Shown here: piece by piece, positions 1 through 7,089 of the stretch
Layout of the letters: every line of letters begins with the position of its first letter
Position numbering within the stretch: position 1 is the stretch's first letter
Source of the DNA: Pseudomonadota bacterium
GTDB taxonomy: Bacteria; Pseudomonadota; Alphaproteobacteria; Acetobacterales; Acetobacteraceae
Direction: 5' to 3'
NCBI GenBank assembly: GCA_021779655.1
Contig: JAJYAF010000014.1
Coordinates: forward strand, 1-14,667
DNA: 14,667 nt
Translations under genes and position numbers: made by a program
The notes under the pieces: model-generated
Database searches by the model: none
Seen by the model: the letters and a program-made list of their open reading frames with translations, nothing else
Told to the model about the DNA's origin: nothing

Positions 1-107
1 GCGAGCTGCTCCACGAAAACCAGCAGGCTGAACAAGGCGGTGAGGCCGGCGGCGATCAGCAGGAAGGCGCGCAGCACCGTCCAGCCGATATAGCGGTCCA
101 GCAGCAT
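1..107 (-). CDS. lptG: LptG, LPS-export permease subunit (N-terminal part only)
   Basis: This is the start of a gene that runs off the left edge of the window; 35 codons are visible. The peptide opens MLLDRYIGWTVLRAF and continues into a hydrophobic helix, the usual LptF/LptG family opening of a short amphipathic LDRY segment followed by the first transmembrane helix. The start codon lies 5 nt after the stop of lptF on the same strand, so the two are very probably co-transcribed in the normal lptF-lptG order. In the family, LptF and LptG form the transmembrane pair of the LptB2FG ABC transporter, which extracts LPS from the inner membrane. The assignment rests on the N-terminus and gene order only. 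A transporter for another lipid, such as the sphingolipid predicted next door, cannot be excluded. Confidence 0.8.
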   Translation of the reverse strand, partial: MLLDRYIGWTVLRAFLLIAAGLTALFSLLVFVEQL

Positions 108-112
108 CGCCT

Positions 113-1234
113 TCACTCCGCCAACCGGATCCGGTGCGCCGGATGGCGCAGACGGCCGATGGCCAGGAGGGCGTTGCGCAAGGCCTGCCGCTGCCAGTAC
201 AGCGCCAATCCCAGCGCCAGCGCGCCGGGTGCCCACCATAGCCCGGGAAATGCGCCCACTTCGCCATGCTCCACCCAGGTGCGGGCGGTGGTGCATAGCA
301 GATAATAGGCGGAATAGGCGAAGATCGCCGGCCCGAACCGCGCGAACCGGCCTTGCCGTGGCCGGCTCCGGCAGAGCGCGCAGCCCAGAAGCGCCAGCAG
401 CAAAGTGGAAGGGCCGGTTGAGAGCCGCCATTGCAGCTCGGCGACATCGCGCGGCCGGTGCGAGCGGGCGAGGCCCAGGGTGCCAGCGGCCACGGAGCTG
501 TAACCCGGCGGCTCCGGCAGCGCTCCCTCGGGATCGAGGTCGAGGCCCGAGGCCGTGATGATTTCGTTTTGCGCAGGATCGTCCATGTTGAATTTATAGA
601 TATGCGCGCCAGAGAGATGGACGAGCTGCCCGCCATGTGGCCCGGTGATGGCGGGATCGGCCTGTGCGGCGGAGATGACGGCCATATGGGGGCCGGTTTT
701 GCGAACCACGAAGATACCCAGCGCTCCGGCCTGCCGGGTCTGCCGGTTCGCGAGGAAGATGACCTGCCGGCCATCGTCGCTTGCATAGAACATGCCGGCC
801 TGCATGGCATTCACATTCACCATGGCTGAGGCGCGCGCGGAGAGGGAATGCGATTGCATATAGGCCAGGGGCCGGACGAACAGCGAGAGGCAGGCGACCA
901 CGACCGCCAGCCCGAGCGCCAGCCCCAGGACGGGCCGCAGCAGGCGGAACGGGCTGATGCCCAGGGCCAGCAGCGCGGTCATTTCGCCGTCGGCCTGCAG
1001 CCGGCCGAAGCAGACCACCACGGCGATAAAAAGCGAAATCGGAATGAGGACATCCAGCGCGATCAGCAGCTTGAGCCCGGCGAGCGCCGCGATGATGCCG
1101 GCCGGCAGCAGGCCGCCCACGGCGTCTCCCAGGATGCCGGCGAGGCTGAAGCCGCCGAACAAGGCGGCCAGCACGGCGAGAATCGCGCAGAAGGGCAGGA
1201 ACGTGCAGCGCAGCAGATATTGATCGATATTCAA
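113..1234 (-). CDS. lptF: LptF, LPS-export ABC transporter permease
   Basis: LptF/LptG (YjgP/YjgQ) family permease, part of the inner-membrane transporter that lifts LPS out of the bilayer towards the periplasmic bridge. From the chosen start the protein has 373 residues, close to the usual 360-370. It opens NIDQYLLR, then shows hydrophobic helices at about 11-31, 48-72 and 95-118, a periplasmic beta-rich middle domain, and hydrophobic C-terminal helices. The family signature between early helices is visible (GEMTALLALGISPFRLL). No ATG start is available. The frame is open back to a TTG at 1303, but the TTG at 1234 puts the family-typical N-terminus at residue 1. A GAGGAG stretch lies 18 nt upstream of it, which is too far for an ideal ribosome site. 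The gene is followed after 5 nt by lptG and is divergent from the acyl carrier protein gene. Confidence 0.85.
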   Translation of the reverse strand: MNIDQYLLRCTFLPFCAILAVLAALFGGFSLAGILGDAVGGLLPAGIIAALAGLKLLIALDVLIPISLFIAVVVCFGRLQADGEMTALLALGISPFRLLRPVLGLALGLAVVVACLSLFVRPLAYMQSHSLSARASAMVNVNAMQAGMFYASDDGRQVIFLANRQTRQAGALGIFVVRKTGPHMAVISAAQADPAITGPHGGQLVHLSGAHIYKFNMDDPAQNEIITASGLDLDPEGALPEPPGYSSVAAGTLGLARSHRPRDVAELQWRLSTGPSTLLLALLGCALCRSRPRQGRFARFGPAIFAYSAYYLLCTTARTWVEHGEVGAFPGLWWAPGALALGLALYWQRQALRNALLAIGRLRHPAHRIRLAE

Positions 1235-1343
1235 AAGACCGGACCCGATCGTCTCCTCAAGGCATCTCGAAACGCCGGCCCCGGGGTTGGGGCGGCCCGA
1301 CAAAAACTAGCCGGGGGACATGACCCGTGACAAGGCGGCCAGG

Positions 1344-1390
1344 GATCCTTAAAAAGATGATTCTTAAAGAGGTGATCCTTAAAAGAGATG
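1344..1390. repeat. three tandem imperfect copies of a ~15-nt CTTAAA element
   Basis: Three direct repeats lie side by side: GATCCTTAAAAAGATG (1344-1359), ATTCTTAAAGAGGT (1360-1373) and GATCCTTAAAAGAGATG (1374-1390). They are A/T-rich islands in a GC-rich neighbourhood, between the divergent lptF and acp genes. The third copy overlaps the -35 region of the promoter candidate for acp. They could be binding sites for a regulator, or a short repeat expansion: on the minus strand they read as repeated (K)xHLF units in a 60-codon frame that I do not believe is a gene. Confidence 0.6.
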
Positions 1391-1407
1391 GCTTTGTCAT
1401 GTATAGG
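1379..1407 (+). promoter_or_regulatory. candidate sigma-70-like promoter for acp-spt-glycosyltransferase
   Basis: TTAAAA (1379-1384) and TATAGG (1402-1407) each match four of six consensus positions and are separated by exactly 17 nt. Transcription would start near 1413, leaving a leader of about 60 nt that begins with the inverted repeat at 1411-1438. The A/T-rich setting supports it. The match is modest and unproven. Confidence 0.35.
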
Positions 1408-1410
1408 ATG

Positions 1411-1438
1411 CAAGCCGATTCCTTGGGGATCCGGCTTG
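1411..1438. repeat. inverted repeat in the acp leader
   Basis: CAAGCCG and CGGCTTG form a perfect 7-bp outer stem. Two mismatches follow, then a 3-bp inner stem (TCC/GGA) around a TTGG loop. No T-run follows on the plus strand, so it does not look like an intrinsic terminator. It would sit at the very 5' end of the predicted acp transcript, as an mRNA-stabilising hairpin or as an operator. Confidence 0.4.
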
Positions 1439-1474
1439 TGTGTATGTCTCCCCTGATCGGAGTGAAGCGGACGG

Positions 1475-1726
1475 ATGTCGGACAGCGCGAACGAGATACG
1501 GGACGTTATCTACAGGGCGTTGCGCGATATGCTTCCCGGCGAGAAAACGGTTTCCGACGCGACGCATATCAGCGAGGACCTCGGCCTCGATTCGGTCGCG
1601 ATGATGGATTTCGTCATGGAGATCGAGGACAAGCTCGATATTTCAGTGCCGCTCGATAAAATCGCCGAGGTGGAGACCCTGGGCGATCTGGTCGCAACCG
1701 TGCGGCAACTGAAGATCGCGACATAG
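1475..1726 (+). CDS. acyl carrier protein (dedicated, sphingolipid-type context)
   Basis: An 83-residue acidic acyl carrier protein. The phosphopantetheine attachment site is visible as G-L-D-S-V at residues 37-41, with Ser40 as the expected modified residue. Flanking sequence fits the four-helix ACP fold (EDLGLDSVAMMDF, then EIEDKLDISVPLD). The usual housekeeping ACP has DSL at this point; here it is DSV. There are no fab genes beside it. Instead the serine palmitoyltransferase-like gene starts 4 nt after its stop, so it probably presents the long-chain acyl thioester to that enzyme, as known for the acp-spt pairs of sphingolipid-making alphaproteobacteria. A GGAG ribosome site lies about 11 nt before the ATG. 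I infer that it is a specialised second ACP, not the fatty-acid-synthesis acpP. Confidence 0.9.
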   Translation: MSDSANEIRDVIYRALRDMLPGEKTVSDATHISEDLGLDSVAMMDFVMEIEDKLDISVPLDKIAEVETLGDLVATVRQLKIAT

Positions 1727-1730
1727 CGGG

Positions 1731-2951
1731 ATGGGCCTGTTCGACAAGTTCGCCCCGCTGGCGGATCAGTATCAGCGGCAGGAAAGCGCGGGGATGAACC
1801 CGTTCACCGTCGCGTTCGACCGTATCCTCTCGCCCACCGAGGCGATGATCGGCGAGCGGAAAATTCTGCTGCTGGGGACGAACAATTATCTCGGCCTCAC
1901 CTATGATCCGGCGGTCATCGAAAGCGCGGTCGCGGCCACGCGCGCCTTTGGCACCGGCACCACCGGCTCGCGCATCGCCAATGGCAGCTATGAGGGCCAT
2001 CGCCGCCTGGAACGGGCGCTTGCCGCGTTTTACGGCCGGCGGCACGGCATGGTGTTTTCCACCGGCTACCAGGCCAATCTCGGCATTATCTCGGCGCTTG
2101 CCGGCAAGAACGACCATCTGCTGCTGGATGCCGACTCCCATGCGAGCATCTATGACGGCTCGCGCCTGGCCTTGGCGCAGGTGACACGGTTTCGCCATAA
2201 CAACCCTGAGGATCTCGCCGTCCGGCTGTGCCGGCTGAAGGACCAGCCTGGCGACAAGATCGTGGTGGTGGAGGGCATTTATTCCATGCTGGGGGACAAG
2301 GCGCCGCTCGCGGAAATGGCCGCGGTGAAGCGCGAATATGGCGCCTATCTGGTGGTGGACGAGGCGCATTCGCTCGGCGTGCTCGGGCGGAACGGGCGCG
2401 GCCTGGCGGAGGAGGCCGGGGTGGAGGCGGACGCGGATTTCATCGTCGGCACGTTTTCCAAAAGCCTGGGCGGGGTGGGCGGCTTCTGTGTCACGGACAT
2501 GGAGGGCGCGGAGATTTTGCGGGTGATCAGCCGGCCTTACATGTTCACGGCCTCGCTGCCGCCCGGCGTGATCGCGGCCACGGAAGCGGCGCTGGGACAG
2601 TTGCGCCAGCGGCCGGAATTGCGCCAGCGGCTCTGGAACAACGCCCAGCATCTCTATCACGGCCTGGCCGCGCTGGGCTACGAGCTGGGGCCTGAACCCA
2701 GCCCGGTCGTCTCCGCGATCATGCCGTCCCCGGAGACAGCCTTTGGCCTCTGGGCCGCGCTGCTGAAGGCAGGCGTTTATACGAATGTGAGCCTGCCGCC
2801 CGCCACGCCGAGAGGGCTGGCCCTGCTGCGCTCAAGCGTGACCGCGGCGCATGGACCTGAGCAGATCGACCGGGCGATAGGGTTGTTCGCCGAGCTGGGC
2901 CGGCGGTTCGGCCTGCTGCGCGGGGCGGAGCGTCTCGCCTCGGCTCGGTGA
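1731..2951 (+). CDS. spt: serine palmitoyltransferase-like alpha-oxoamine synthase (PLP-dependent)
   Basis: A 406-residue fold-type I PLP enzyme of the alpha-oxoamine synthase family (serine palmitoyltransferase, KBL, AONS, ALAS). It would condense L-serine with a long-chain acyl thioester to give 3-ketosphinganine in the cytosol. Key residues are all present: His137 in DADSHAS (stacks on the PLP ring), Asp210 and His213 in DEAH, and the Schiff-base Lys244 in TFSKSLGG. Their spacing matches that of the soluble Sphingomonas serine palmitoyltransferase, offset by 21-22 residues. There is no N-terminal membrane helix, as in bacterial SPTs. The ATG lies 4 nt after the acp stop with little Shine-Dalgarno sequence, so translation is probably coupled. 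The ACP partner argues for SPT over biotin-pathway AONS (no other bio gene) or ALAS. No ketosphinganine reductase or ceramide synthase is visible in the window. Confidence 0.85.
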   Translation: MGLFDKFAPLADQYQRQESAGMNPFTVAFDRILSPTEAMIGERKILLLGTNNYLGLTYDPAVIESAVAATRAFGTGTTGSRIANGSYEGHRRLERALAAFYGRRHGMVFSTGYQANLGIISALAGKNDHLLLDADSHASIYDGSRLALAQVTRFRHNNPEDLAVRLCRLKDQPGDKIVVVEGIYSMLGDKAPLAEMAAVKREYGAYLVVDEAHSLGVLGRNGRGLAEEAGVEADADFIVGTFSKSLGGVGGFCVTDMEGAEILRVISRPYMFTASLPPGVIAATEAALGQLRQRPELRQRLWNNAQHLYHGLAALGYELGPEPSPVVSAIMPSPETAFGLWAALLKAGVYTNVSLPPATPRGLALLRSSVTAAHGPEQIDRAIGLFAELGRRFGLLRGAERLASAR

Positions 2952-2969
2952 ACTGAGGGACCGGGCGCG

Positions 2970-4151
2970 ATGCGCGAGGTGGTGATCTTTCGCCACAATC
3001 TGTTCAAGCCGTCGGAGCCGTTCATCACCCAGCAGGCGCAGGCGCTCACCCGCTACCGCCCGCTCTACCTCGGCCGGCTGCGCCACGGCGCGGCACCCGC
3101 CGGCGCCGAAACGCTCGCGATTGCCGATGCCGCGGGCTGGCCGATGCTGGCGGCGGGGCGGCAGATGCTCACCGGCAGCCCGGCGCCCTATTTACGGTTA
3201 CTGGGCGCACGGCGGCCGGCGCTGATCCATGCGCATTTCGGCGTGGAGGGGGTCTATGCGCGCCGGCTGGCGGCGCGGCTCGGCGTGCCGCTCATCACCA
3301 CTTTTCACGGCTTCGATGCCACGCTTTCGCTGCCCGGGCTGCTCGCCAATCCGGCCTGGCAGCGTTACGCGCTGGAGCGGCGGGCGCTGGCCCGCGCGGG
3401 CGGCCTGTTCCTCTGTGCCTCGGCGTTTTTGCGCGGCAGGATTCTGGCGCTGGGTTTTCCGCCGGAGCGCAGCGCGGTGCATTATATCGGCGTGGACCTC
3501 GCCGCCATTTCGCCACGCGAAGCGGCGGAGGAGGGCGATCTCATCCTGCACGTCGCCCGGTTGGAGCCGGTGAAGGGCACGGCGACGCTGCTGCGGGCGT
3601 TCGCGGGAATTGCCGGGGAATTTCCGCGAACCCGGCTCAGGGTGATCGGCGATGGCAGCCTGAGGAAGCGGCTGGAAAAGGAGGCCGCCGCCAGCGGATT
3701 TGCCGAGCGGGTGGAGTTCGCCGGCGTGCTTGCGCATGCCGAAGTGCTGGCGGCGATGCGCGGCGCCGCGATTGTGGTGGCGCCCAGCATCCGTACCCGT
3801 TCCGGGCGGGAGGAGGGGCTTGGCATGACGGTGCTGGAAGCCGCGGCGACCGGCGTGCCGGTGATCGGCTCGCGGGTCGGCGGCATCCCCGAGGGAATTG
3901 AGGATGGCAAGACCGGATTTCTCGTGCCGGAGCGCGACGTCGAGGCCCTGGCGGCAAGGCTCAGGCTGCTGCTCGGGGATATGGCGCTGCGCCGGCGGCT
4001 GGGCGGCGCCGGGCGGGAAAAGATGAAACAGCAGTTCGACTTGACCAGGCAGACCAGCGCGCTGGAAGCGCTCTATGATGCCGAGGTGGAAAGGCATGCC
4101 AAAGCGGATGCCACGCACCGGCCGATGATGCTTCGATCCGCCGTGGAATAA
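2970..4151 (+). CDS. glycosyltransferase family 4 (GT-B fold)
   Basis: A 393-residue GT-B glycosyltransferase. The N-terminal acceptor domain has IHAHFG (86-91) and TFHGFD (111-116), typical of the GT4 group. The C-terminal nucleotide-sugar domain has HVARLEPVKG (194-203), RVIGDG and the E-x7-E motif (Glu282 and Glu290 in EGLGMTVLE), followed by the conserved GVPVIGSRVGGIPEGI stretch. It would transfer a sugar from an activated donor with retention of configuration; donor and acceptor cannot be read from sequence. It starts 18 nt after the serine palmitoyltransferase stop with GAGGGA upstream, so it is likely the third gene of that operon. I infer that the acceptor is a sphingolipid or another envelope lipid. 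A role in LPS core or exopolysaccharide synthesis is the main alternative. The last ~25 residues are polar and not conserved-looking. Confidence 0.85.
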   Translation: MREVVIFRHNLFKPSEPFITQQAQALTRYRPLYLGRLRHGAAPAGAETLAIADAAGWPMLAAGRQMLTGSPAPYLRLLGARRPALIHAHFGVEGVYARRLAARLGVPLITTFHGFDATLSLPGLLANPAWQRYALERRALARAGGLFLCASAFLRGRILALGFPPERSAVHYIGVDLAAISPREAAEEGDLILHVARLEPVKGTATLLRAFAGIAGEFPRTRLRVIGDGSLRKRLEKEAAASGFAERVEFAGVLAHAEVLAAMRGAAIVVAPSIRTRSGREEGLGMTVLEAAATGVPVIGSRVGGIPEGIEDGKTGFLVPERDVEALAARLRLLLGDMALRRRLGGAGREKMKQQFDLTRQTSALEALYDAEVERHAKADATHRPMMLRSAVE

Positions 4152-4153
4152 TA

Positions 4154-4177
4154 CCGGCCAGCCTTGAGGCTGACCGG
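4154..4177 (+). terminator. hairpin after the glycosyltransferase gene
   Basis: CCGGCCAGCC and GGCTGACCGG form a 10-bp stem with one mismatch around a TTGA loop, starting 3 nt after the glycosyltransferase stop codon. There is no T-run downstream, so it is at best a weak or factor-assisted terminator, or a 3'-end stabiliser. Its position marks the probable end of the acp-spt-GT4 transcript. Confidence 0.45.
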
Positions 4178-4217
4178 CCGCGCGCGGTGCTGGGAAAACC
4201 TTATCAGTTTTGTAATC

Positions 4218-4307
4218 GGTTCGAAACCATGCCGGCGCGATGCTGATCGGAGCCTTTCGTTGAAATCGCGCGGCGTGTCCCTACCTACAGTTTGTAAACT
4301 TCGAAGT
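4218..4307. promoter_or_regulatory. two palindromes with TTCGAA cores in the leader of the glucose-oxidation genes
   Basis: The 240-nt gap 4152-4391 has no gene. It holds GGTTCGAAACC (4218-4228, GGTT/AACC arms) and ACTTCGAAGT (4298-4307, perfect palindrome). Both contain TTCGAA, and the two cores are 80 bp apart. The second overlaps a further inverted repeat, AGTTTGTAAACT (4289-4300). Such paired dyads are typical of operators for dimeric regulators. No regulator gene is in the window and I could not place a convincing promoter here. Confidence 0.4.
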
Positions 4308-4391
4308 CGTAGAGCGTGATCGTTTCGAGTTGGGTTATCTGACCGATCGTGCGCTGGCGGCGAAACGTAACTTTTAAGACAGGAAAACAAC

Positions 4392-5264
4392 ATGCAGGCA
4401 GAGCCGGGAAAGATTGCCAGCGTACCCGCCGAGGACAAGCCGGACCTGCCACATGTGGAATATCCCAAAACGCTGATCGGTCAGCCCGCGCTGGTTACGG
4501 GCGCCAATTCCGGCATCGGCAAAGCCACGGCCATCGCGCTTGGAAAATCCGGAGCGGATGTGGTGATAAATTACGTTACGGCTCCGGAAGCCGCCGATGC
4601 CGTGGCGCAGGAAATCATATCCTTGGGCGGCCGCGCGATCACGATCAAGGCGGATGTGTCGAAGGAAGACGAAGTGCAGGCCATGTTCGCCAAGGCGATC
4701 TCGCATTTCGGAACGCTGCACATCTCGGTGAGCAACGCCGGACTGCAACGCGACGCGCCTTTCGAGCAGATGACGCTGGAACAATGGAACACGGTGATCG
4801 GGATCAATCTGACCGGACAGTTCCTCTGCGCCCGCGAGGCGGTGCGGGAATTCCGGCGGCGCGGGCTCGATCGCCGGGTATCCGCTGCCGTGGGAAAGAT
4901 TATCTGCATGAGTTCCGTGCATCAGGAAATCCCCTGGGGAGGGCACGCGAATTATGCGGCTTCCAAGGGCGGGATAAAGCTTTTGATGGAAAGCATCGCC
5001 CAGGAACTGGCGCCGCACCGCATTCGGGTGAATGCGATCGCCCCGGGTGCGATTCGCACGCCGATCAACACGGCGGCGTGGCAGACATCCGCGGCCTATG
5101 CCGATCTGATGACGCTGGTCCCCTATAACCGGATCGGCGAACCGGAAGACATTGCCCGGGCCGTTGCCTGGCTCGTTTCGGACGCGGCGGACTATATCGT
5201 GGGCGCGACGCTGTTTGTCGACGGCGGCATGACCCTCTATCCCGGCTTCGCTACCGGCGGATGA
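4392..5264 (+). CDS. SDR family glucose 1-dehydrogenase, NAD(P)-dependent
   Basis: A 290-residue classical short-chain dehydrogenase. Cofactor motif TGANSGIG is at 36-43, NAG at 115-117, Asn139, and the catalytic Ser175, Tyr188 and Lys192 (YAASK) are present. The stretch around the active site (MSSVHQEIPW, then NYAASKGGIKL) and the C-terminus (LFVDGGMTLYPGF) closely resemble Bacillus glucose 1-dehydrogenase as I remember it, which points to oxidation of beta-D-glucose to glucono-1,5-lactone with NAD(P)+. About 25 polar residues precede the fold, longer than in Bacillus, and a short Arg-rich insert lies near 155-165. There is no signal peptide, so it is cytosolic. An AGGA site lies 7 nt before the ATG. 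It is the first gene of a tight seven-gene run that includes a GH15 hydrolase and a lactonase. The exact sugar is inferred; other SDR substrates remain possible. Confidence 0.8.
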   Translation: MQAEPGKIASVPAEDKPDLPHVEYPKTLIGQPALVTGANSGIGKATAIALGKSGADVVINYVTAPEAADAVAQEIISLGGRAITIKADVSKEDEVQAMFAKAISHFGTLHISVSNAGLQRDAPFEQMTLEQWNTVIGINLTGQFLCAREAVREFRRRGLDRRVSAAVGKIICMSSVHQEIPWGGHANYAASKGGIKLLMESIAQELAPHRIRVNAIAPGAIRTPINTAAWQTSAAYADLMTLVPYNRIGEPEDIARAVAWLVSDAADYIVGATLFVDGGMTLYPGFATGG

Positions 5265-5268
5265 GGGG

Positions 5269-7089
5269 ATGTCCGTACCGATCGAGGATTACGCCGTTAT
5301 CGGCAACTGCGAAACCATGGCGCTGGTGAGCCGGGCGGGTTCGATTGACTGGCTGTGCCTGCCCCGCTTCGATTCCGGTGCCTGCTTCGCCGCGCTGCTG
5401 GGGAGCGAGGATAACGGGTTCTGGCAAATTCGCGCCAAGGAAAAACAGGCGAAACTCGCCCGGCATTACCGCGATGGCTCCCTGATCCTGGAAACCGTAT
5501 TCGAAACGAAAACCGGCTCTGCCATGCTGATCGACTGCATGTCTCGCGGCGGTGGAAGATCGACCGTCGTGCGCCGGGTGCGGGGAATCACGGGTAGCGT
5601 CGAGATGGAAATGGAGCTGGTCGTCCGGTTCGATTTCGGAATTTCAATTCCCTGGGTCTCGCGCACCGAGGATGGGCGTATCCAGTTTATCGTGGGACCC
5701 GACCGGTTGTTGCTGCAATCCACGGTGCCGACGGTCAACAAAGACATGCGCACCACCGCGAGCTTCAAGGTCGATGCCGGTGACGAGGTTGATTTCGCGG
5801 TCAGCTGGTCGAGATCGTACCATCCAAGCCCGATGATGCTCGACGTGACGGAAATTATCGATGTAGAGGACAGGGGCTGGCACGAATGGAGCCATCGGTT
5901 TTCCGGTCTGGGCGAATATACCGATATCGTGCGCCGTTCGCTGATTACGCTTAAAGGACTTACACATTTCGAAACCGGAGGGATCGTCGCCGCCGCGACA
6001 ACATCGCTTCCGGAACAGGTAGGCGGGCCGCGCAACTGGGATTACCGCTTCTGCTGGCTGCGCGATGCGACGCTCAGCCTGTTTGCGCTGCTCGAATCCA
6101 ATTACGTAGAGGAGGCCAATGCCTGGCAGCAATGGCTGGTTCGCGCCATCGCCGGAAGTCCGGACCAGTTGCAGATCATGTACGGAATTGGCGGCGAACG
6201 GCGACTGGATGAATGGGTCGTCCCGTGGCTTCCGGGCTACGAGAATTCCGCGCCAGTGCGTATTGGCAACGCCGCTGCCGGACAAATACAGCTCGACGTT
6301 TACGGCGAGGTAATGGCGGCGCTTTATTTCGGCCGAGTCAGGGGCCTGCCGGCCGATGATATCGTGTGGGGTCTGCAGCGCAAGTTGCTCGATCATCTCA
6401 AAGAGATATGGGACAAGCCGGACGACGGGATCTGGGAAGTCCGCAGCGGCCGGAAGCATTTCACCCATTCCAAAGTGATGGCCTGGGTTGCGGTGGACCG
6501 CGCGATCCGCATGGCCGAGGAATTCGAACGCGAGGCGCCGTTGGATGACTGGCGCGCGTGGCGCCAGGAAATCCATGACGATGTGTGTAAAAAAGGATTC
6601 GATACGGCGTTGAATTCGTTTGTGCAACATTACGGCTCAAAGAATCTGGATGCCGCGTTGCTGATGATTCCCATGGTGGGGTTTCTGCCGCCGGAGGATC
6701 CACGGATTATAGGAACGGTCGAAGCGATCGAGCGCAAGCTGCTGCGCAATGGATTCGTGATTCGCTATGATACGGCGGAGGCCGAGGATGGTTTGCCGGA
6801 AGGCGAGGGGGCCTTTCTGGCTTGCAGTTTCTGGCTGGTGGGGTGCTATGCGCTGCTCGGCCGCGTTGACGATGCGCGCGCGCTGTTCAACAGGCTCGTG
6901 GGACTTTGTAACGATGTCGGGCTTCTGGCGGAGGAATACGATCCGCAGAAAAAACGGTTGGTTGGTAATTTTCCCCAGGCGTTTTCCCATATCGGGCTGA
7001 TCATTTCCGCCTATACGCTGGCCGGGGTGCAGGCCGGCCGGGAAGGCGAGGTTTCCGACCCGCGAACGGCTTACACCCATGCCGGCTGA
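5269..7089 (+). CDS. GH15 family glycoside hydrolase (trehalase/glucoamylase-like)
   Basis: A 606-residue cytosolic protein of the bacterial GH15 group, whose characterised members are trehalases and glucoamylase-like enzymes releasing glucose with inversion. The N-terminal beta-sandwich domain opens with the group signature (IGNCETMALVSRAGSIDWLC, from about residue 11). The (alpha/alpha)6 barrel carries NWDYRFCWLRDAT at 256-268, YENSAPVRIGNAA at 324-336, and EEYDP at 555-559 followed by GNFPQAFSHIGL from 566. The Glu in EEYD is the likely catalytic base, by family analogy. Length fits the group (about 600). It starts 4 nt after the SDR stop, with GAGGGG immediately upstream, and overlaps the next gene by 11 nt. 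The context of a glucose dehydrogenase and a gluconolactonase suggests that its product is glucose. Whether the substrate is trehalose or an alpha-glucan cannot be told here. Confidence 0.88.
   Translation: MSVPIEDYAVIGNCETMALVSRAGSIDWLCLPRFDSGACFAALLGSEDNGFWQIRAKEKQAKLARHYRDGSLILETVFETKTGSAMLIDCMSRGGGRSTVVRRVRGITGSVEMEMELVVRFDFGISIPWVSRTEDGRIQFIVGPDRLLLQSTVPTVNKDMRTTASFKVDAGDEVDFAVSWSRSYHPSPMMLDVTEIIDVEDRGWHEWSHRFSGLGEYTDIVRRSLITLKGLTHFETGGIVAAATTSLPEQVGGPRNWDYRFCWLRDATLSLFALLESNYVEEANAWQQWLVRAIAGSPDQLQIMYGIGGERRLDEWVVPWLPGYENSAPVRIGNAAAGQIQLDVYGEVMAALYFGRVRGLPADDIVWGLQRKLLDHLKEIWDKPDDGIWEVRSGRKHFTHSKVMAWVAVDRAIRMAEEFEREAPLDDWRAWRQEIHDDVCKKGFDTALNSFVQHYGSKNLDAALLMIPMVGFLPPEDPRIIGTVEAIERKLLRNGFVIRYDTAEAEDGLPEGEGAFLACSFWLVGCYALLGRVDDARALFNRLVGLCNDVGLLAEEYDPQKKRLVGNFPQAFSHIGLIISAYTLAGVQAGREGEVSDPRTAYTHAG

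Noticed and set aside
1231..1413. 60-codon minus-strand frame with repeated K-x-H-L-F units
   Set aside because: It overlaps the lptF start in another frame, has no ribosome site I can see, and its repeats are fully explained by the DNA-level CTTAAA repeats.
1731..2951. assignment as 8-amino-7-oxononanoate synthase (BioF)
   Set aside because: The family is shared, but there is no other biotin gene and the acp gene is 4 nt upstream, which fits serine palmitoyltransferase better.
4152..4391. general-stress (EcfG-type, GGAAC-N16/17-CGTT) promoter ahead of the SDR-GH15-GMC run
   Set aside because: I looked because such genes are often stress-controlled in Alphaproteobacteria. The best candidate (GGAAA near 4193 with GGTT at 4218) has wrong spacing and a poor match.
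4374..5018. long minus-strand frame opposite the SDR gene, and similar long antisense frames opposite spt, the glycosyltransferase, GH15, GMC, lactonase and frmA
   Set aside because: GC-rich codon bias leaves long antisense frames open; these have no recognisable domains while the plus-strand frames carry full catalytic motifs.
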